Below, in pieces: positions 31,024 through 41,156 of a stretch of 64,000 nucleotides of DNA. The stretch comes from Kalymmatonema hyalinum WJT4-NPBG1. GTDB taxonomy: Bacteria > Cyanobacteriota > Cyanobacteriia > Cyanobacteriales > Nostocaceae. Position numbers and translations under genes: made by a program. Within the stretch, counting starts at the first letter, position 1; each line of letters begins with the position of its first letter. The notes beneath the pieces were generated by a model that had not been told where the DNA came from, made no database searches, and worked only from the letters and a program-made list of their open reading frames with translations. The stretch covers positions 1 through 64,000 of the forward strand of contig JAHHIB010000027.1 in NCBI GenBank assembly GCA_019359075.1, in the 5' to 3' direction.

Positions 31024-31266
31024 CATCCTCCCTGAGTCATCGTTGGGGCTATAGTCAGGGATTCCAAAATTGTATTCTGTGTTCTGCGTTTTTCTTTAAT
31101 ATGTCCACTTACTGATTAAAGACATTCTTTAGATAGAAGATGGAAGAAAACATTAGCAGTTACCGTACTTAATCAGAGAGAAAATGTTTTGGCTCTTTCT
31201 TCCAAAATAAAAAAAATTATAAAGCTTGGCTGCTTTTTTTACTTTTTGGAAACTGAGATATTTAAT

Positions 31267-31947
31267 ATGACTTCTACAAAACCGTCTAATTCTGACAAAG
31301 GTACTCTTCTCAATTCGCATCAACAACCTAAAAAGACAACTTCCAGCGTAGCTCATAAAACAGCACCACCCGAAAAGATATCTTATAGCGTTGCCCATGC
31401 AATTCCTGGACGTATTCGTTTTCGTATTCCTCGGCTAGTCAAAGATTCTGAGTATGCCAATAAACTCAAGCTGGTGATAGAATCTGACTCTAGGACTACG
31501 GATGTCCGTGTTAACCCGACAGCTGGATCGATTGTCGTCACTTATCAACCAGGCGTCATTTCAGACCAGCAAATGCGCCAGCATCTGGTCAATCTTATTC
31601 AAACCGCCCCAAATATAGTTTTGCCAAAGCAAGCAACGGCAAAATCAATTCTGGGAGCCATCTTCGATGCTGTGATCAACCTACTTGACAGTACACGTAA
31701 CATCAACAAAGCGCGTACCGCCATTGTGTATGGACAGCCCAAGACAGACATTTGGGAACGATTGCTCTCGACCACGGAAAGTATGATCAAGAGGCTAAAA
31801 TCTGGCATCATGTTCATCTTGCCCAACAAGCGATTGCAAGCGCGGAGTGCGCCCAAAGAAGTGGGGTTGCAGCTCGAAAGGCTGCAAGCTGCTGGCGTAG
31901 ACGCCCGTAGCGGAGGTAGCGACATGGGCGAGGCTGTGGCGACTTGA
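31267..31947 (+). CDS. HMA2-like domain protein; C-terminus runs into dispersed repeat DNA
   Basis: SYSVAHAIPGRIRFRIPRLVKDSEYANKLKLVIESDSRTTDVRVNPTAGSIVVTYQPG. Confidence 0.7.
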   Translation: MTSTKPSNSDKGTLLNSHQQPKKTTSSVAHKTAPPEKISYSVAHAIPGRIRFRIPRLVKDSEYANKLKLVIESDSRTTDVRVNPTAGSIVVTYQPGVISDQQMRQHLVNLIQTAPNIVLPKQATAKSILGAIFDAVINLLDSTRNINKARTAIVYGQPKTDIWERLLSTTESMIKRLKSGIMFILPNKRLQARSAPKEVGLQLERLQAAGVDARSGGSDMGEAVAT

Positions 31948-32104
31948 GGAGCTTTTCGCCTGCGGGGCTTTCCCCCGGCCGTGCGACTGGCGTCGGCTAC
32001 TCTACGAGTAGCCGACGCTGTGTAGCCTATACCGACATTACCATTCACATCGTTTCCGCTAAGATATTCACAGCCTGGAAGGTTTTAGGCAGCTAAGTAG
32101 AAAA

Positions 32105-33238
32105 ATGGGCACTCCTAACTTCAATCAACTCCGCAATGAGAATCCTTTGGTTCGGGCAATACATACCGCTGTCAAAGGAAGAGCTAGATATAAAGTCAGT
32201 GGACTTCATTATTCGGAAGATCTCAAAAGATACCTTGAATCGCGATTGTCAGAGGAAGAAATCATCGCGCAAGTTCATGCTAACCATATCACAGGAAATG
32301 TTCTTGTGATTTTCCATCCAGAAAAAAGCCCAAATGCGATCGCCTTACTCCTTCAAGATATTGTCTTAGATTACAGAAAACAGGTCAGAAAACTACCTGT
32401 AACGACAGCTTATATCAGTACAGCAAAAGAAACAGCCAAAAATTTACCTATAAATAAAGGAGAATTAAATCAGCCTAAAGCCGATGCTGACAAACAAAAT
32501 GGCAAAGCTCTACTGCCCCAAACGCATACAAACAAACAATTAGACCAAGCGAGCAATCAACTTGTTCTGGTATCAGGGGTTGTTTCCAGCCTTGTCCTCT
32601 GTACCGCAGTGCTACATAAATATAATCTTGACACAAGCATTTTACTAGCAATTCAGAAACTGCACACGCCACTTCTTGATCGCATCATGCTTGGTATCAC
32701 TTCTCTTGGCGATCCAACGGTTTTGCTGTTGGTTTCTTTGGGATTGGGATTTGGACTTATATATCATAACCGTCGCTTTCAAGCAACTACCTTGGGCATA
32801 GCCGTCGGTGGTGCAATCTTGCTAAATTGTTTGCTGAAACTGCTGTTTGGTAGAGCACGTCCAGCACTGTGGGACCGACTCATTCATGTAGGTTTACACA
32901 GTTTTCCTAGTGGTCACGCAATGGTGTCAATCGTGATTTACGGCTTTATCGGCTATATTCTGGCAAAGCAATTTCCTCAATGGCGGGGACGGATTTTTGC
33001 TTTGACCTTTGTCTTAATTCTGGCGATCGGTTTTAGTCGGCTTTATCTTGGCGTACACTGGCCTACTGATGTCGTCGCTGGCTATGCTGCAGGTTTAGTG
33101 TGGTTGATTGCTTGTATTCAGAGGTTGGAACTACGACAAAAATATAACTCGTTAGGTAAACATTTACAACAGGAGCCTGAAGCATCGAACAAGATGTTAG
33201 AACTTACGCCAGAAACTGGCTATGTGTTTTCAAGCTAA
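32105..33238 (+). CDS. HMA2-like domain fused to PAP2-family membrane phosphatase
   Basis: N-terminal VKGRARYKVSGLHYSEDLKRYLESRLSEEEIIAQVHANHITGNVLVIF; C-terminal KLLFGRARP, SFPSGHA, SRLYLGVHWPTDVVAG. Confidence 0.88.
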   Translation: MGTPNFNQLRNENPLVRAIHTAVKGRARYKVSGLHYSEDLKRYLESRLSEEEIIAQVHANHITGNVLVIFHPEKSPNAIALLLQDIVLDYRKQVRKLPVTTAYISTAKETAKNLPINKGELNQPKADADKQNGKALLPQTHTNKQLDQASNQLVLVSGVVSSLVLCTAVLHKYNLDTSILLAIQKLHTPLLDRIMLGITSLGDPTVLLLVSLGLGFGLIYHNRRFQATTLGIAVGGAILLNCLLKLLFGRARPALWDRLIHVGLHSFPSGHAMVSIVIYGFIGYILAKQFPQWRGRIFALTFVLILAIGFSRLYLGVHWPTDVVAGYAAGLVWLIACIQRLELRQKYNSLGKHLQQEPEASNKMLELTPETGYVFSS

Positions 33239-33324
33239 AATTTGAGTTACTCTAGATTTCCTAGCTAAGTGTGCATCTGGTGCAAATTAATAAACCTCTT
33301 GCAAAAGCCAATTTTATGAAAAAA

Positions 33325-33393
33325 AAACCACAGATGGACACAGATGGACACAGATAATTTATCTGCGTTTATCTGTGCCCATCTGCGGTTCTA
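33325..33393. repeat. Imperfect palindromic dispersed repeat (ACCACAGATGGACACAGAT...ATCTGTGCCCATCTGCGGT)
   Basis: Self-complementary arms here; half-copy at ~24220-24250 (AACCACAGATGGACACAGATGAACACAGATAAAT). Confidence 0.7.
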
Positions 33394-33400
33394 AATATCC

Positions 33401-34927
33401 ATGAATCATACTTTTGCAAGAAGTCTAATGAACAAACGCAAAGTATTGGTATTTCTGCTGCTATTTACAGCAACGGTAGCAATAAGTACTATTGCGGGGC
33501 ATCGCAATCCCCTATATGCAGCTTCCTCAGTTGGCAAAGACACGCTGACGATGATCACCTCGCCGGACTATCCCCCTTACGAGTATTACGACACTCAGGG
33601 CGGTGAAAGGAAAATTGTTGGCTTTGATGTTGATATCGCCAATACCATTGCCAAGGAACTGGGGTTCAAACTCAAGGTGATGGAGTCGGATTTTAACGGC
33701 TTGATTCCCGCACTTCAAGCAAATCGTGCTGACTTTGTGATGGCTGGGATGACTCCTACAGCAGAACGGCTCAAAAACGTCGATTTTTCCATCATCTATT
33801 ATCAAGCGAAAGATACAATTGTTGCTCCCAAGAGTAGTAACCTAAAAAAACCAGAAGATTTATCTGGGAAAAAAGTTGGCGTTCAACTGGGCACAATCCA
33901 GGAGCAAAATGCTCAGAAATTAGCCAAAAAAATTCCCGGAATTCAGCTAAAGCAACTCAACAAAGTCCCTGAAGTCATTCAGGAAATTAAATCTGGGCGA
34001 ATTGATGCTGCTATCGTCGAAGATACGGTTGCTAAAGGATTTGCTCAAGCTAACTCGGATTTAGAATTTAACGTTATTCCTTCATCACAAGAGGGTACAG
34101 GTTCGGCGATCGCCTTTCCCAAAGGTTCAAATCAAGTAGAACCCTTTAACAAAGTCCTTCAGCAAATGAAGGACAGGGGCGAACTGGAAAAACTAGCGAC
34201 GAAGTGGTTTTCCCTCAACAGCGCTGCCAACGCGGCATCCTCAACAGCACCTGCTCCTCAAGGTGGACTGAATCTAGATTTTAAGAGAATCCTTCCAGAT
34301 CTTCCCTTTATTCTCCGGGGAATTCCCTTAACTTTGTTGTTCACTGTGTTATCAGTATTCCTGGGTTTAATTTGGGGAACATTCCTATCTCTATTAAAAA
34401 TTTCAGGTATAAAGCCACTAGGTTGGTTAGCCAACGCTTACACCTCTGTATTTAGAGGCACACCATTGCTGTTGCAGTTGGCGTTGGTTTACTACGCAAC
34501 ACCCCAGCTAACTGGTTATGATATACCTGCATTGCAGGCAGGAGTACTCACATTTACTCTCAACTCTGGGGCTTATATGTCAGAAACTATCCGGGGTGGG
34601 ATTCAAGCAGTAGATAAAGGACAGAGTGAGGCGGCAATGTCTATGGGTGTTCCCTACGCGTTGATGATGTGGGACATCATTTTGCCCCAAGCATTGAAGA
34701 ACATTCTCCCCGCTTTGGTAAATGAAACGATTGGACTTTTGAAAGATTCCGCTTTGGTTTCAACTCTTGGTGTGGTGGAAATTTTACGCAGTGCCCAAAT
34801 TGTCGGAGCTAACAAGTATATCTACTTTGAACCCCTGCTGTTTGCTGGGTTAATCTATTACGTTTTGGTCATGGGTTTAACTAGGGGCGCATCCACACTT
34901 GAAAGGAGGTTGAGGCGAAGTGAGTGA
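33401..34927 (+). CDS. Amino-acid ABC transporter, fused substrate-binding protein and permease
   Basis: SBP_bac_3 domain (GFDVDIANTIAKELGFKLKVMESDFNGLIPALQANRADFVMAGMTPTAER) then HisM-type permease (AYTSVFRGTPLLLQL...GAYMSETIRGGIQAVDKGQSEAA). Confidence 0.94.
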   Translation: MNHTFARSLMNKRKVLVFLLLFTATVAISTIAGHRNPLYAASSVGKDTLTMITSPDYPPYEYYDTQGGERKIVGFDVDIANTIAKELGFKLKVMESDFNGLIPALQANRADFVMAGMTPTAERLKNVDFSIIYYQAKDTIVAPKSSNLKKPEDLSGKKVGVQLGTIQEQNAQKLAKKIPGIQLKQLNKVPEVIQEIKSGRIDAAIVEDTVAKGFAQANSDLEFNVIPSSQEGTGSAIAFPKGSNQVEPFNKVLQQMKDRGELEKLATKWFSLNSAANAASSTAPAPQGGLNLDFKRILPDLPFILRGIPLTLLFTVLSVFLGLIWGTFLSLLKISGIKPLGWLANAYTSVFRGTPLLLQLALVYYATPQLTGYDIPALQAGVLTFTLNSGAYMSETIRGGIQAVDKGQSEAAMSMGVPYALMMWDIILPQALKNILPALVNETIGLLKDSALVSTLGVVEILRSAQIVGANKYIYFEPLLFAGLIYYVLVMGLTRGASTLERRLRRSE

Positions 34928-35654
34928 AGCTATCATTCGTACGGAGTTCTTGTGTAAATCTTTTGGCAAGCTTGAGGTTTTGAAAGATATTTCGACTGAG
35001 ATTTACAAGGGTCAAGTCGTAGCCATTTTAGGTCCAAGTGGGTCAGGTAAGTCAACTTTCCTGCGATGCATGAACTTGTTAGAACGCCCCACCAAAGGAC
35101 GAGTTTACTTTAAAGAAAATGAAATTACCGCTCCCAAGGCAAATATCGCCAAAGTTCGCCAGCGCTTGGTGATGGTGTTTCAACACTTCAATTTATTTCC
35201 CCACATGACGGCGTTGCAAAATGTCACCTACGCCCCCATTAAGGTGAGGGGAATCAATCAGGAACAGGCAACGCAAAAGGGGTTAGAGTTGCTTGGTAAG
35301 GTAGGTTTGGTGGAAAAAGCCCATGTGTACCCCGCAAAACTATCCGGCGGACAAAAACAGCGAGTTGCGATCGCCCGCGCACTAGCAATGGAACCGGACA
35401 TGATTTTGTTTGATGAACCAACTTCTGCCTTAGACCCAGAAATGGTTAAAGATGTGCTAGAGGTGATCAAAGCTTTGGCACAAACTGGCATAACAATGGC
35501 GATTGTGACTCATGAAATGGGATTTGCCAGAGTTGCTGCTAGTCGAATTATGTTCCTCGATCAAGGGCGTTTGGCAGAAGACACCACACCAAGCGAATTT
35601 TTCAACACTCCTGGGTGCGATCGCGCTAAGCAGTTCTTAGAAAAAATGCTGTAG
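34920..35654 (+). CDS. Amino-acid ABC transporter ATP-binding protein (GlnQ type)
   Basis: [56 protein letters not shown]; overlaps the upstream gene by 8 nt. Confidence 0.95.
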   Translation: MSEAIIRTEFLCKSFGKLEVLKDISTEIYKGQVVAILGPSGSGKSTFLRCMNLLERPTKGRVYFKENEITAPKANIAKVRQRLVMVFQHFNLFPHMTALQNVTYAPIKVRGINQEQATQKGLELLGKVGLVEKAHVYPAKLSGGQKQRVAIARALAMEPDMILFDEPTSALDPEMVKDVLEVIKALAQTGITMAIVTHEMGFARVAASRIMFLDQGRLAEDTTPSEFFNTPGCDRAKQFLEKML

Positions 35655-35712
35655 CTTAAGAGTGCAGATATTTGCTGTCCACTACAGCTATATACGCACG
35701 TGTAGGAGGATG

Positions 35713-36273
35713 TCAAAAAAACCTAGGACCGAAGTTGTAAAATTGCAGCCTTCCATAACCAAGAAATTGACCATGAGCTTGCTCTCCTGGTGGAAACGCC
35801 GTGACTCCAAATAAATACACGCCAGCAACTTGAGGGTTTTGCACGGGCTTGAGAGCTATTGTGATGGTTCTACCTGGAGAAACTGGCGGGTCAAATGTGA
35901 GCGATATTGTTTTCGTCTTGCGATCGCTTGTCGCATCTTTCAAAGCAAGTTTTTGACCTTTGTTGGAACGCGTCCCTTCAAAGGCGGAAGTGTCTTTCAA
36001 GTCAAAGCGTACACGGTCTACTCCCTCACGCTGGTTAATCGTTATGCGTTGCAGTGGTTCTCCAGCGTTTTCTGGCAGACCAATCGTAAAGTAATACGTT
36101 GCACCCCATACATAAGTGTCCTTGTAGGTCGTCACTACATCACCAAGGCTCGGCGGTTGGACAAAATAGACTTTACCATCTCGTAACTGAACTGCTTGAC
36201 TCAAGTCCGCAGTGTATCCGCCTATCACTGCTGTGCAAGCAATCGCTGTACTTAACAAAAATCTTACACGCAT
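35713..36273 (-). CDS. DUF2808 family exported protein
   Basis: Signal peptide; YYFTIGLPENAGEPLQRITINQREG...TISLTFDPPVSPGRTITIALKPVQNP. Confidence 0.8.
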   Translation of the reverse strand: MRVRFLLSTAIACTAVIGGYTADLSQAVQLRDGKVYFVQPPSLGDVVTTYKDTYVWGATYYFTIGLPENAGEPLQRITINQREGVDRVRFDLKDTSAFEGTRSNKGQKLALKDATSDRKTKTISLTFDPPVSPGRTITIALKPVQNPQVAGVYLFGVTAFPPGEQAHGQFLGYGRLQFYNFGPRFF

Positions 36274-36550
36274 TGCTGTGTATACCTGGATCTATCGCAG
36301 GTGACAAACTTATCCTATGATTCAATTTTACAATTTCCCTTTCAATGTTCTGCATTTTTACTCAACTAACTTTTGATTATTCTTAACAATATTTAAATAA
36401 CATTAATTATTTGAGCGTAATCAGGCAACAAATACTGAAATCGCTTTACAAAATAGCAACAGATTTGTAAAAGATAATTGATATTTGTTGTCAGAGTGCT
36501 TAAGTTAAGTTAGAAGTGAGAAGTATAAAGATACGCAATTATTCAAAATT

Positions 36551-37036
36551 ATGAATGCTATTTCTAGCGTTGAACTTAAGCGACCGATTTGGCAAAGTAT
36601 TGCCTTGTTAACTTTAGGCTTTTGGCTCAGTGCCAGCCTCTTGTTAGATTGGGTAATTATGCCTAGTTTGTATGTTTCTGGCATGATGACTCAAGCGAGT
36701 TTTGCCTCAGCCGGCTATGTCATTTTCTGGAATTTTAATCGGCTCGAATTATTGTCTGCTGGTTTGGTATTAACTAGCGTGTTAGCTATGTGCAACAGCC
36801 AATCTAAGTGGCGTCGCAGTGCAATTATTTTATCTATGCTATTGCTCGCTATAGCTTTGGTTGATACTTACCTGTTAACTCCGCAAATGTCTGCAATCGG
36901 GCTTGAACTGAACCTCTTTCAGACAACTGTTGAAACTCCAGCAACTATGGATGTACTGCATGGTGGTTACTGGATTTTGGAAGCAGTAAAACTATTGGCA
37001 GGCGGCACACTTTTGGGCTGGTGCTGGCGACGTTAA
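36551..37036 (+). CDS. DUF4149-like membrane protein
   Basis: Four predicted hydrophobic segments; LGFWLSASLLLDWVIMPSLY pattern. Confidence 0.6.
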   Translation: MNAISSVELKRPIWQSIALLTLGFWLSASLLLDWVIMPSLYVSGMMTQASFASAGYVIFWNFNRLELLSAGLVLTSVLAMCNSQSKWRRSAIILSMLLLAIALVDTYLLTPQMSAIGLELNLFQTTVETPATMDVLHGGYWILEAVKLLAGGTLLGWCWRR

Positions 37037-37088
37037 ATCACTACATGAGGAATGATGAATGATACAAAGCTTCAGAATGCATGATTCA

Positions 37089-37388
37089 TCATTCATCAGC
37101 TTCCGGCGAAGCTTCCTCATTGTTAAAAAATAGTAGGCGTACCGCGAGTATGGCAAATCCTACGGCGGCGATCGCTTTCAACAGCCTTGTAGGTAATAAC
37201 TCTGCCACTGCTCCCCCAGCTAATGCTCCTAACAAGCTCGTCAACAGCAGTGCGCCAGCTGCCCCAAAAAACACCGCATGCGGAGATTGAGAACGACCTG
37301 AAAGAGCGATCGCCGCTAACTGACTTTTATCACCCAATTCCGACAAAAAAACTGTAATAAAGCTCAATCCTAAAAGATGCCAGTCCAT
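37089..37388 (-). CDS. UPF0016/GDT1-family half-size membrane protein
   Basis: FITVFLSELGDKSQLAAIALSGRSQSPHAVFFGAAGALLLTSLLG (E-x-G-D-K-[ST] motif). Confidence 0.9.
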   Translation of the reverse strand: MDWHLLGLSFITVFLSELGDKSQLAAIALSGRSQSPHAVFFGAAGALLLTSLLGALAGGAVAELLPTRLLKAIAAVGFAILAVRLLFFNNEEASPEADE

Positions 37389-37405
37389 AGTTAATAAATC
37401 CAAAT

Positions 37406-37831
37406 TCAAAATTGTGCCACATCCCAAAAAAGCATCACGGAAATCACCAACAACATTATTCCTGCTGCTTTTTCTACGATTTTCGGAGAGAACCTGGTAG
37501 CCATCCAACTCCCTAACACCACACCTAGTAAACTAGTCGTGACGAGCGCTGCTGCAGATCCAAAAAACACCACCCACGGAGATTGTGATTGCGCACTCAT
37601 TAACAAGGTGGATAGCTGTGTCTTGTCACCAATTTCTGCCAGAAAGATGGTCAAGAACGTAGTGGCGAAAATGACTCTTGGGGTTTGCGGCTTCTGAGGT
37701 TTGTCAGAAATCAAAGGTGACGACAGTTCAACTAAGGCGGTTGTAGAATTGCAGTCTACTTCATCTTTTAGCTCTAGCTGGCTTTCAGTCTCAGATGTGG
37801 AAAAGTTCAAAGGCTTGGCGTCAAGTTTCAC
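37406..37831 (-). CDS. UPF0016/GDT1-family half-size membrane protein
   Basis: FLTIFLAEIGDKTQLSTLLMSAQSQSPWVVFFGSAAALVTTSLLGV. Confidence 0.9.
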   Translation of the reverse strand: MKLDAKPLNFSTSETESQLELKDEVDCNSTTALVELSSPLISDKPQKPQTPRVIFATTFLTIFLAEIGDKTQLSTLLMSAQSQSPWVVFFGSAAALVTTSLLGVVLGSWMATRFSPKIVEKAAGIMLLVISVMLFWDVAQF

Positions 37832-37929
37832 AGGTAGTATTTTTTTCGCTAAGTTGTTTTCATATTTTTCTCATTTTCTCAATATTTTTGACAAATGGCA
37901 AGCCAGGGTTTACGAAAGCTTGTTATTAT

Positions 37930-38100
37930 CGCCCTTCTCCTGTCGGAGACGCTACGCGTATGCCTAGCGGCACGCTTTGCGCTTACGGGCAAGGCAGAGG
38001 GCAGGAGGGAAGAACTTTTTTGATGTAAGCCTTCGCTGCCTTCTGCCCTCGCGGTGCGGCACGGCGTAGCCTGCCCTGCGGACAGGCTACGCCAACACAA
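37930..38100. repeat. Nostocales-type dispersed palindromic repeat cluster
   Basis: GCGGCACGCTTTGCGCTTACG, GCGGCACGGCGTAGCCTGCCCTGCGGACAGGCTACGCC; related blocks near 20460-20560, 28190-28250 and 31900-32030. Confidence 0.55.
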
Positions 38101-38611
38101 TGCATTTTCTACTCGTTGCATAAGTCAAAAACCCGAAGGAAGCCGCGCTTTGTAGGAGTGCGAGTTCTGAACCGATGTGATGCCTGCTCGTTAAAGTAGC
38201 CGCTGTTAGGCATGCATCCACTAAAAGGAATAGTTACAATCGTATAGCCAATCACTTTTTGCTCAAACAATCAAGAATTACTTTTAGTAGCGGGTATTGG
38301 ACGAGCGAAAAACTGTAGAGCAAAGCCGCCTTTAAGTATTGAAACTGCAGCTGGAAGATAACTAGAGACAATTCAACTATTAAAAGGCGCGCGGGATGGT
38401 GTCAAAGATTGATTTGCTTCCTCTTACAAAGGAAGTCGAGTCGTTGCACCAAACAGTTTATTTGTTCCAAGTTCAATGAATTCAACAATTGCAGCATTTA
38501 GAGGAGATTGTGCAAGTAAATATTATTATCAACAAGCAATTTGTAAAGTTCTACTGTTGAGAGTCCGGTTCAAATTCGACTCTTTTATCATGAATTAGAG
38601 AGGATAGAAAA

Positions 38612-39418
38612 ATGGTTCAAAGTATAGGTTCAACTAACTATACGGCTACTGACTTAGACCGATTCGCACAAGAGCTAAATCGAGACGGCATTTGTGTGAT
38701 TCGCGCTCTTTTTGACAGAAAACTGGTTTCAGAATGGGCACAAGCTTTTGAAAAGTTATTTCGAGAGCGCCAAAATCAACCAGGTGGGCTGGCTCCTCGT
38801 GAACTTGCCCGCTACTATTTGACGTTGCCTTGGGTTCCCCCGTTTGCCAATGCGGAAGTTTTCGCCAATCCCACAATCTTGGGTGTCCTAGATCGCGTGT
38901 TCGCTCAGGAATACCTGATGGTTCAGTTAGGGGCTGATATCCCGGTGCAAGGCTCAGATTATCAAGAAACCCACCGGGATTTTCGCCCTCTGTTCTCGGA
39001 TCAAATAGTAACGCCACTCTATGCCCTAGCGGTCAACTTTCCACTGGTTGAAGTAACGCCAGAGAATGGACCATTCCAGATGGCGCGTGGCACGCATGTC
39101 TTACCGCGTGATGAAGCCCTCTTTAAGATTGCAAGGGGCGAAATTCCCATGGAATCTTTTTATATGCAACCAGGTGACGTGATTATCCGAACACCCCTCG
39201 CGCTGCACCGAGGTTCACCAAATAGGACTTGCCAGGCGAGACCAATGGTAGTCATGGGCTACGTTATGCATTGGTTGCACACAGCGAAAGTGGATTTGAC
39301 TCTCCAGCGAGACTATTATGAGAGCCTGCCAGAGAAGATAAAGCAGTTGCTGCGGTGTCAGGTGGTGGAGCAGTTGCCAAAGGAAAAAGTTGAAACTTAC
39401 GTGAATTTCAAGTACTAA
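38612..39418 (+). CDS. Phytanoyl-CoA dioxygenase (PhyH) family protein
   Basis: QETHRDFRPLF (HxD) ... HRGSPNRTCQARPMVVMGYV (distal His, Arg). Confidence 0.85.
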   Translation: MVQSIGSTNYTATDLDRFAQELNRDGICVIRALFDRKLVSEWAQAFEKLFRERQNQPGGLAPRELARYYLTLPWVPPFANAEVFANPTILGVLDRVFAQEYLMVQLGADIPVQGSDYQETHRDFRPLFSDQIVTPLYALAVNFPLVEVTPENGPFQMARGTHVLPRDEALFKIARGEIPMESFYMQPGDVIIRTPLALHRGSPNRTCQARPMVVMGYVMHWLHTAKVDLTLQRDYYESLPEKIKQLLRCQVVEQLPKEKVETYVNFKY

Positions 39419-39739
39419 AAAGACAGTGTGCTAAAAAAGCACTGCTAAAAAAGCTAAGTGCTTTGGAAATCTTGCATCGTCACATCGCCATTTGTCATTA
39501 GTTATTTGTTCAAATTAAGTAGAAATGATTAATGACAAATGACGACTTTGATGAGGAAACGTGTAACTTACAATGCACTTGCAGCTTAGAAATTTTCCCA
39601 CCTTCTCTGAAAAAAATAAAGCCAGGAACAAGCACAAAGATAGAGGTTTAAGGAAGAAAAACCGAGGAAGATTTGTTATCGTCATCCTAATTATTCCATA
39701 GCACCATCTTGTTGCAGTTGCACTTCTTAGGGAACTACG

Positions 39740-40795
39740 ATGTCTCAGATTGAGCCAACACCCGAAGCCGGGATCCAGACACGCACCTACACCAATCCAG
39801 TCTACGAAGGTTATTTCGCCGATCCCTTTGTCTGGGAGTACCAGGGCGTATACTATGCAATTGGAACTGGTGCGGCGGAGGCCCAAGGACAGGTAGACGA
39901 AATCGCGGAGGCGTCAGGCGTTGACTCCACTAACAAACTGCGTGTCTTTCCTCTGTTACGCTCCCTCGACTTTCTAAATTGGCATTTTGTTGGTAACGCG
40001 CTGATGCGACCAGATCCTGCCCTCGGCGATAACTTTTGGGCACCCGAAGTTGCTTACTGCGATGGCAAGTTCTACCTTTACTACTCAGTGGGGCATGAGG
40101 ACAAGAATCATCAGTTGCGCGTTGCAAAGAGCGATACTCCATTAGGTCCCTATGAGGATGTTGGAGAGCCGCTAGTAGATCCTCAGTCTTGTTCCTTTGC
40201 CATTGACCCGCACCCATTCCGTGATGACGATGGACAGTGGTATCTGTTCTACGCCCGTGATTTTTTAGACACTGAGGGCGGTGTGCGTGCTGGTACTGCG
40301 CTTTTTGTAGACCAACTCCAAAGCATGACGAAGCTCAAAGGCGTTGGGAAAGTCGTCTTGCGTGCGCGTTCCGATTGGCAGCGGTTTTTAGCCAACCGTT
40401 TGATGTATGGTGAAATTTTTGATTGGCATACTTTGGAAGGTCCTTGTGTCCGCAAACATGGAGGTCAATACTACTGCTTTTATAGCGGTGGGCGCTGGGA
40501 GACAGAAAACTACGGTGTGGATTATGGAGTTGCTAATAGTGTGATGGGACCTTACTCTGATGCGGGCAACGAAACGGGACCACGGGTGCTGAGGTCCGTT
40601 CCTGGTCGTGTTTTAGGACCTGGACATAACTCCATCGTTCTTGGTCCGGACGGTCAGACTGAATACATCGTCTACCATGCCTGGGGAATAAAGATGGCTG
40701 CGCGGCAAATGTGCCTAGATAAGCTCATCTGGACGCCAGATGGACCGTGTTGCAATGGTCCTACTTGGACGCCGCAGACCATCACCAGCAAATGA
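39740..40795 (+). CDS. Glycoside hydrolase family 43-like
   Basis: YTNPVYEGYFADPFVWEYQGVYYAIGT, FWAPEVAYCDGKFYLYYS, FAIDPHPFRDDDGQWYLFY, YGEIFDWHTLEGP, LGPGHNSIV. Confidence 0.9.
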   Translation: MSQIEPTPEAGIQTRTYTNPVYEGYFADPFVWEYQGVYYAIGTGAAEAQGQVDEIAEASGVDSTNKLRVFPLLRSLDFLNWHFVGNALMRPDPALGDNFWAPEVAYCDGKFYLYYSVGHEDKNHQLRVAKSDTPLGPYEDVGEPLVDPQSCSFAIDPHPFRDDDGQWYLFYARDFLDTEGGVRAGTALFVDQLQSMTKLKGVGKVVLRARSDWQRFLANRLMYGEIFDWHTLEGPCVRKHGGQYYCFYSGGRWETENYGVDYGVANSVMGPYSDAGNETGPRVLRSVPGRVLGPGHNSIVLGPDGQTEYIVYHAWGIKMAARQMCLDKLIWTPDGPCCNGPTWTPQTITSK

Positions 40796-40915
40796 GTGAC
40801 AACTCTCACCCCTAACTACAAGTACTGTAGCGGGAGCATCTCAAGGTACGAAATGAGACTTGCTGCATCAATGGCTGAGTAACCTCTAAGCCTCCGCAGC
40901 CAGAAATCGGTAGTC

Positions 40916-41128
40916 CAACCGACCCAAGTTTTAATTGCTACTGGTGCTAGCAATCGAGAAATTGCAAAGTCTCTTTATATTGCTGAGAGAACAGTGAAAA
41001 ATCACGTCACGAGTATTTTGGGTCGGTTAAATCTACGCGAGCCTCCTTCAGAGGAGCAACGCTTACGCACTCAAGCTGCAATTTTTGCCAATTCCTTTGT
41101 GTCGTTGTTGGATAATTCTCCAAAGTAA
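40916..41128 (+). pseudogene. 5'-truncated LuxR/NarL-type response regulator HTH
   Basis: Frame gives QPTQVLIATGASNREIAKSLYIAERTVKNHVTSILGRLNLREPPSEEQRLRTQAAIFANSFVSLLDNSPK*; no receiver domain or start upstream. Confidence 0.7.
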
Positions 41129-41156
41129 AAGAAATCAGGCAAAAGTCCAGATTTTC

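Noticed and set aside
37879-38121. 80-aa minus ORF in the intergenic repeat block
   Set aside because: Composed of GC-rich dispersed repeat sequence; not a gene.
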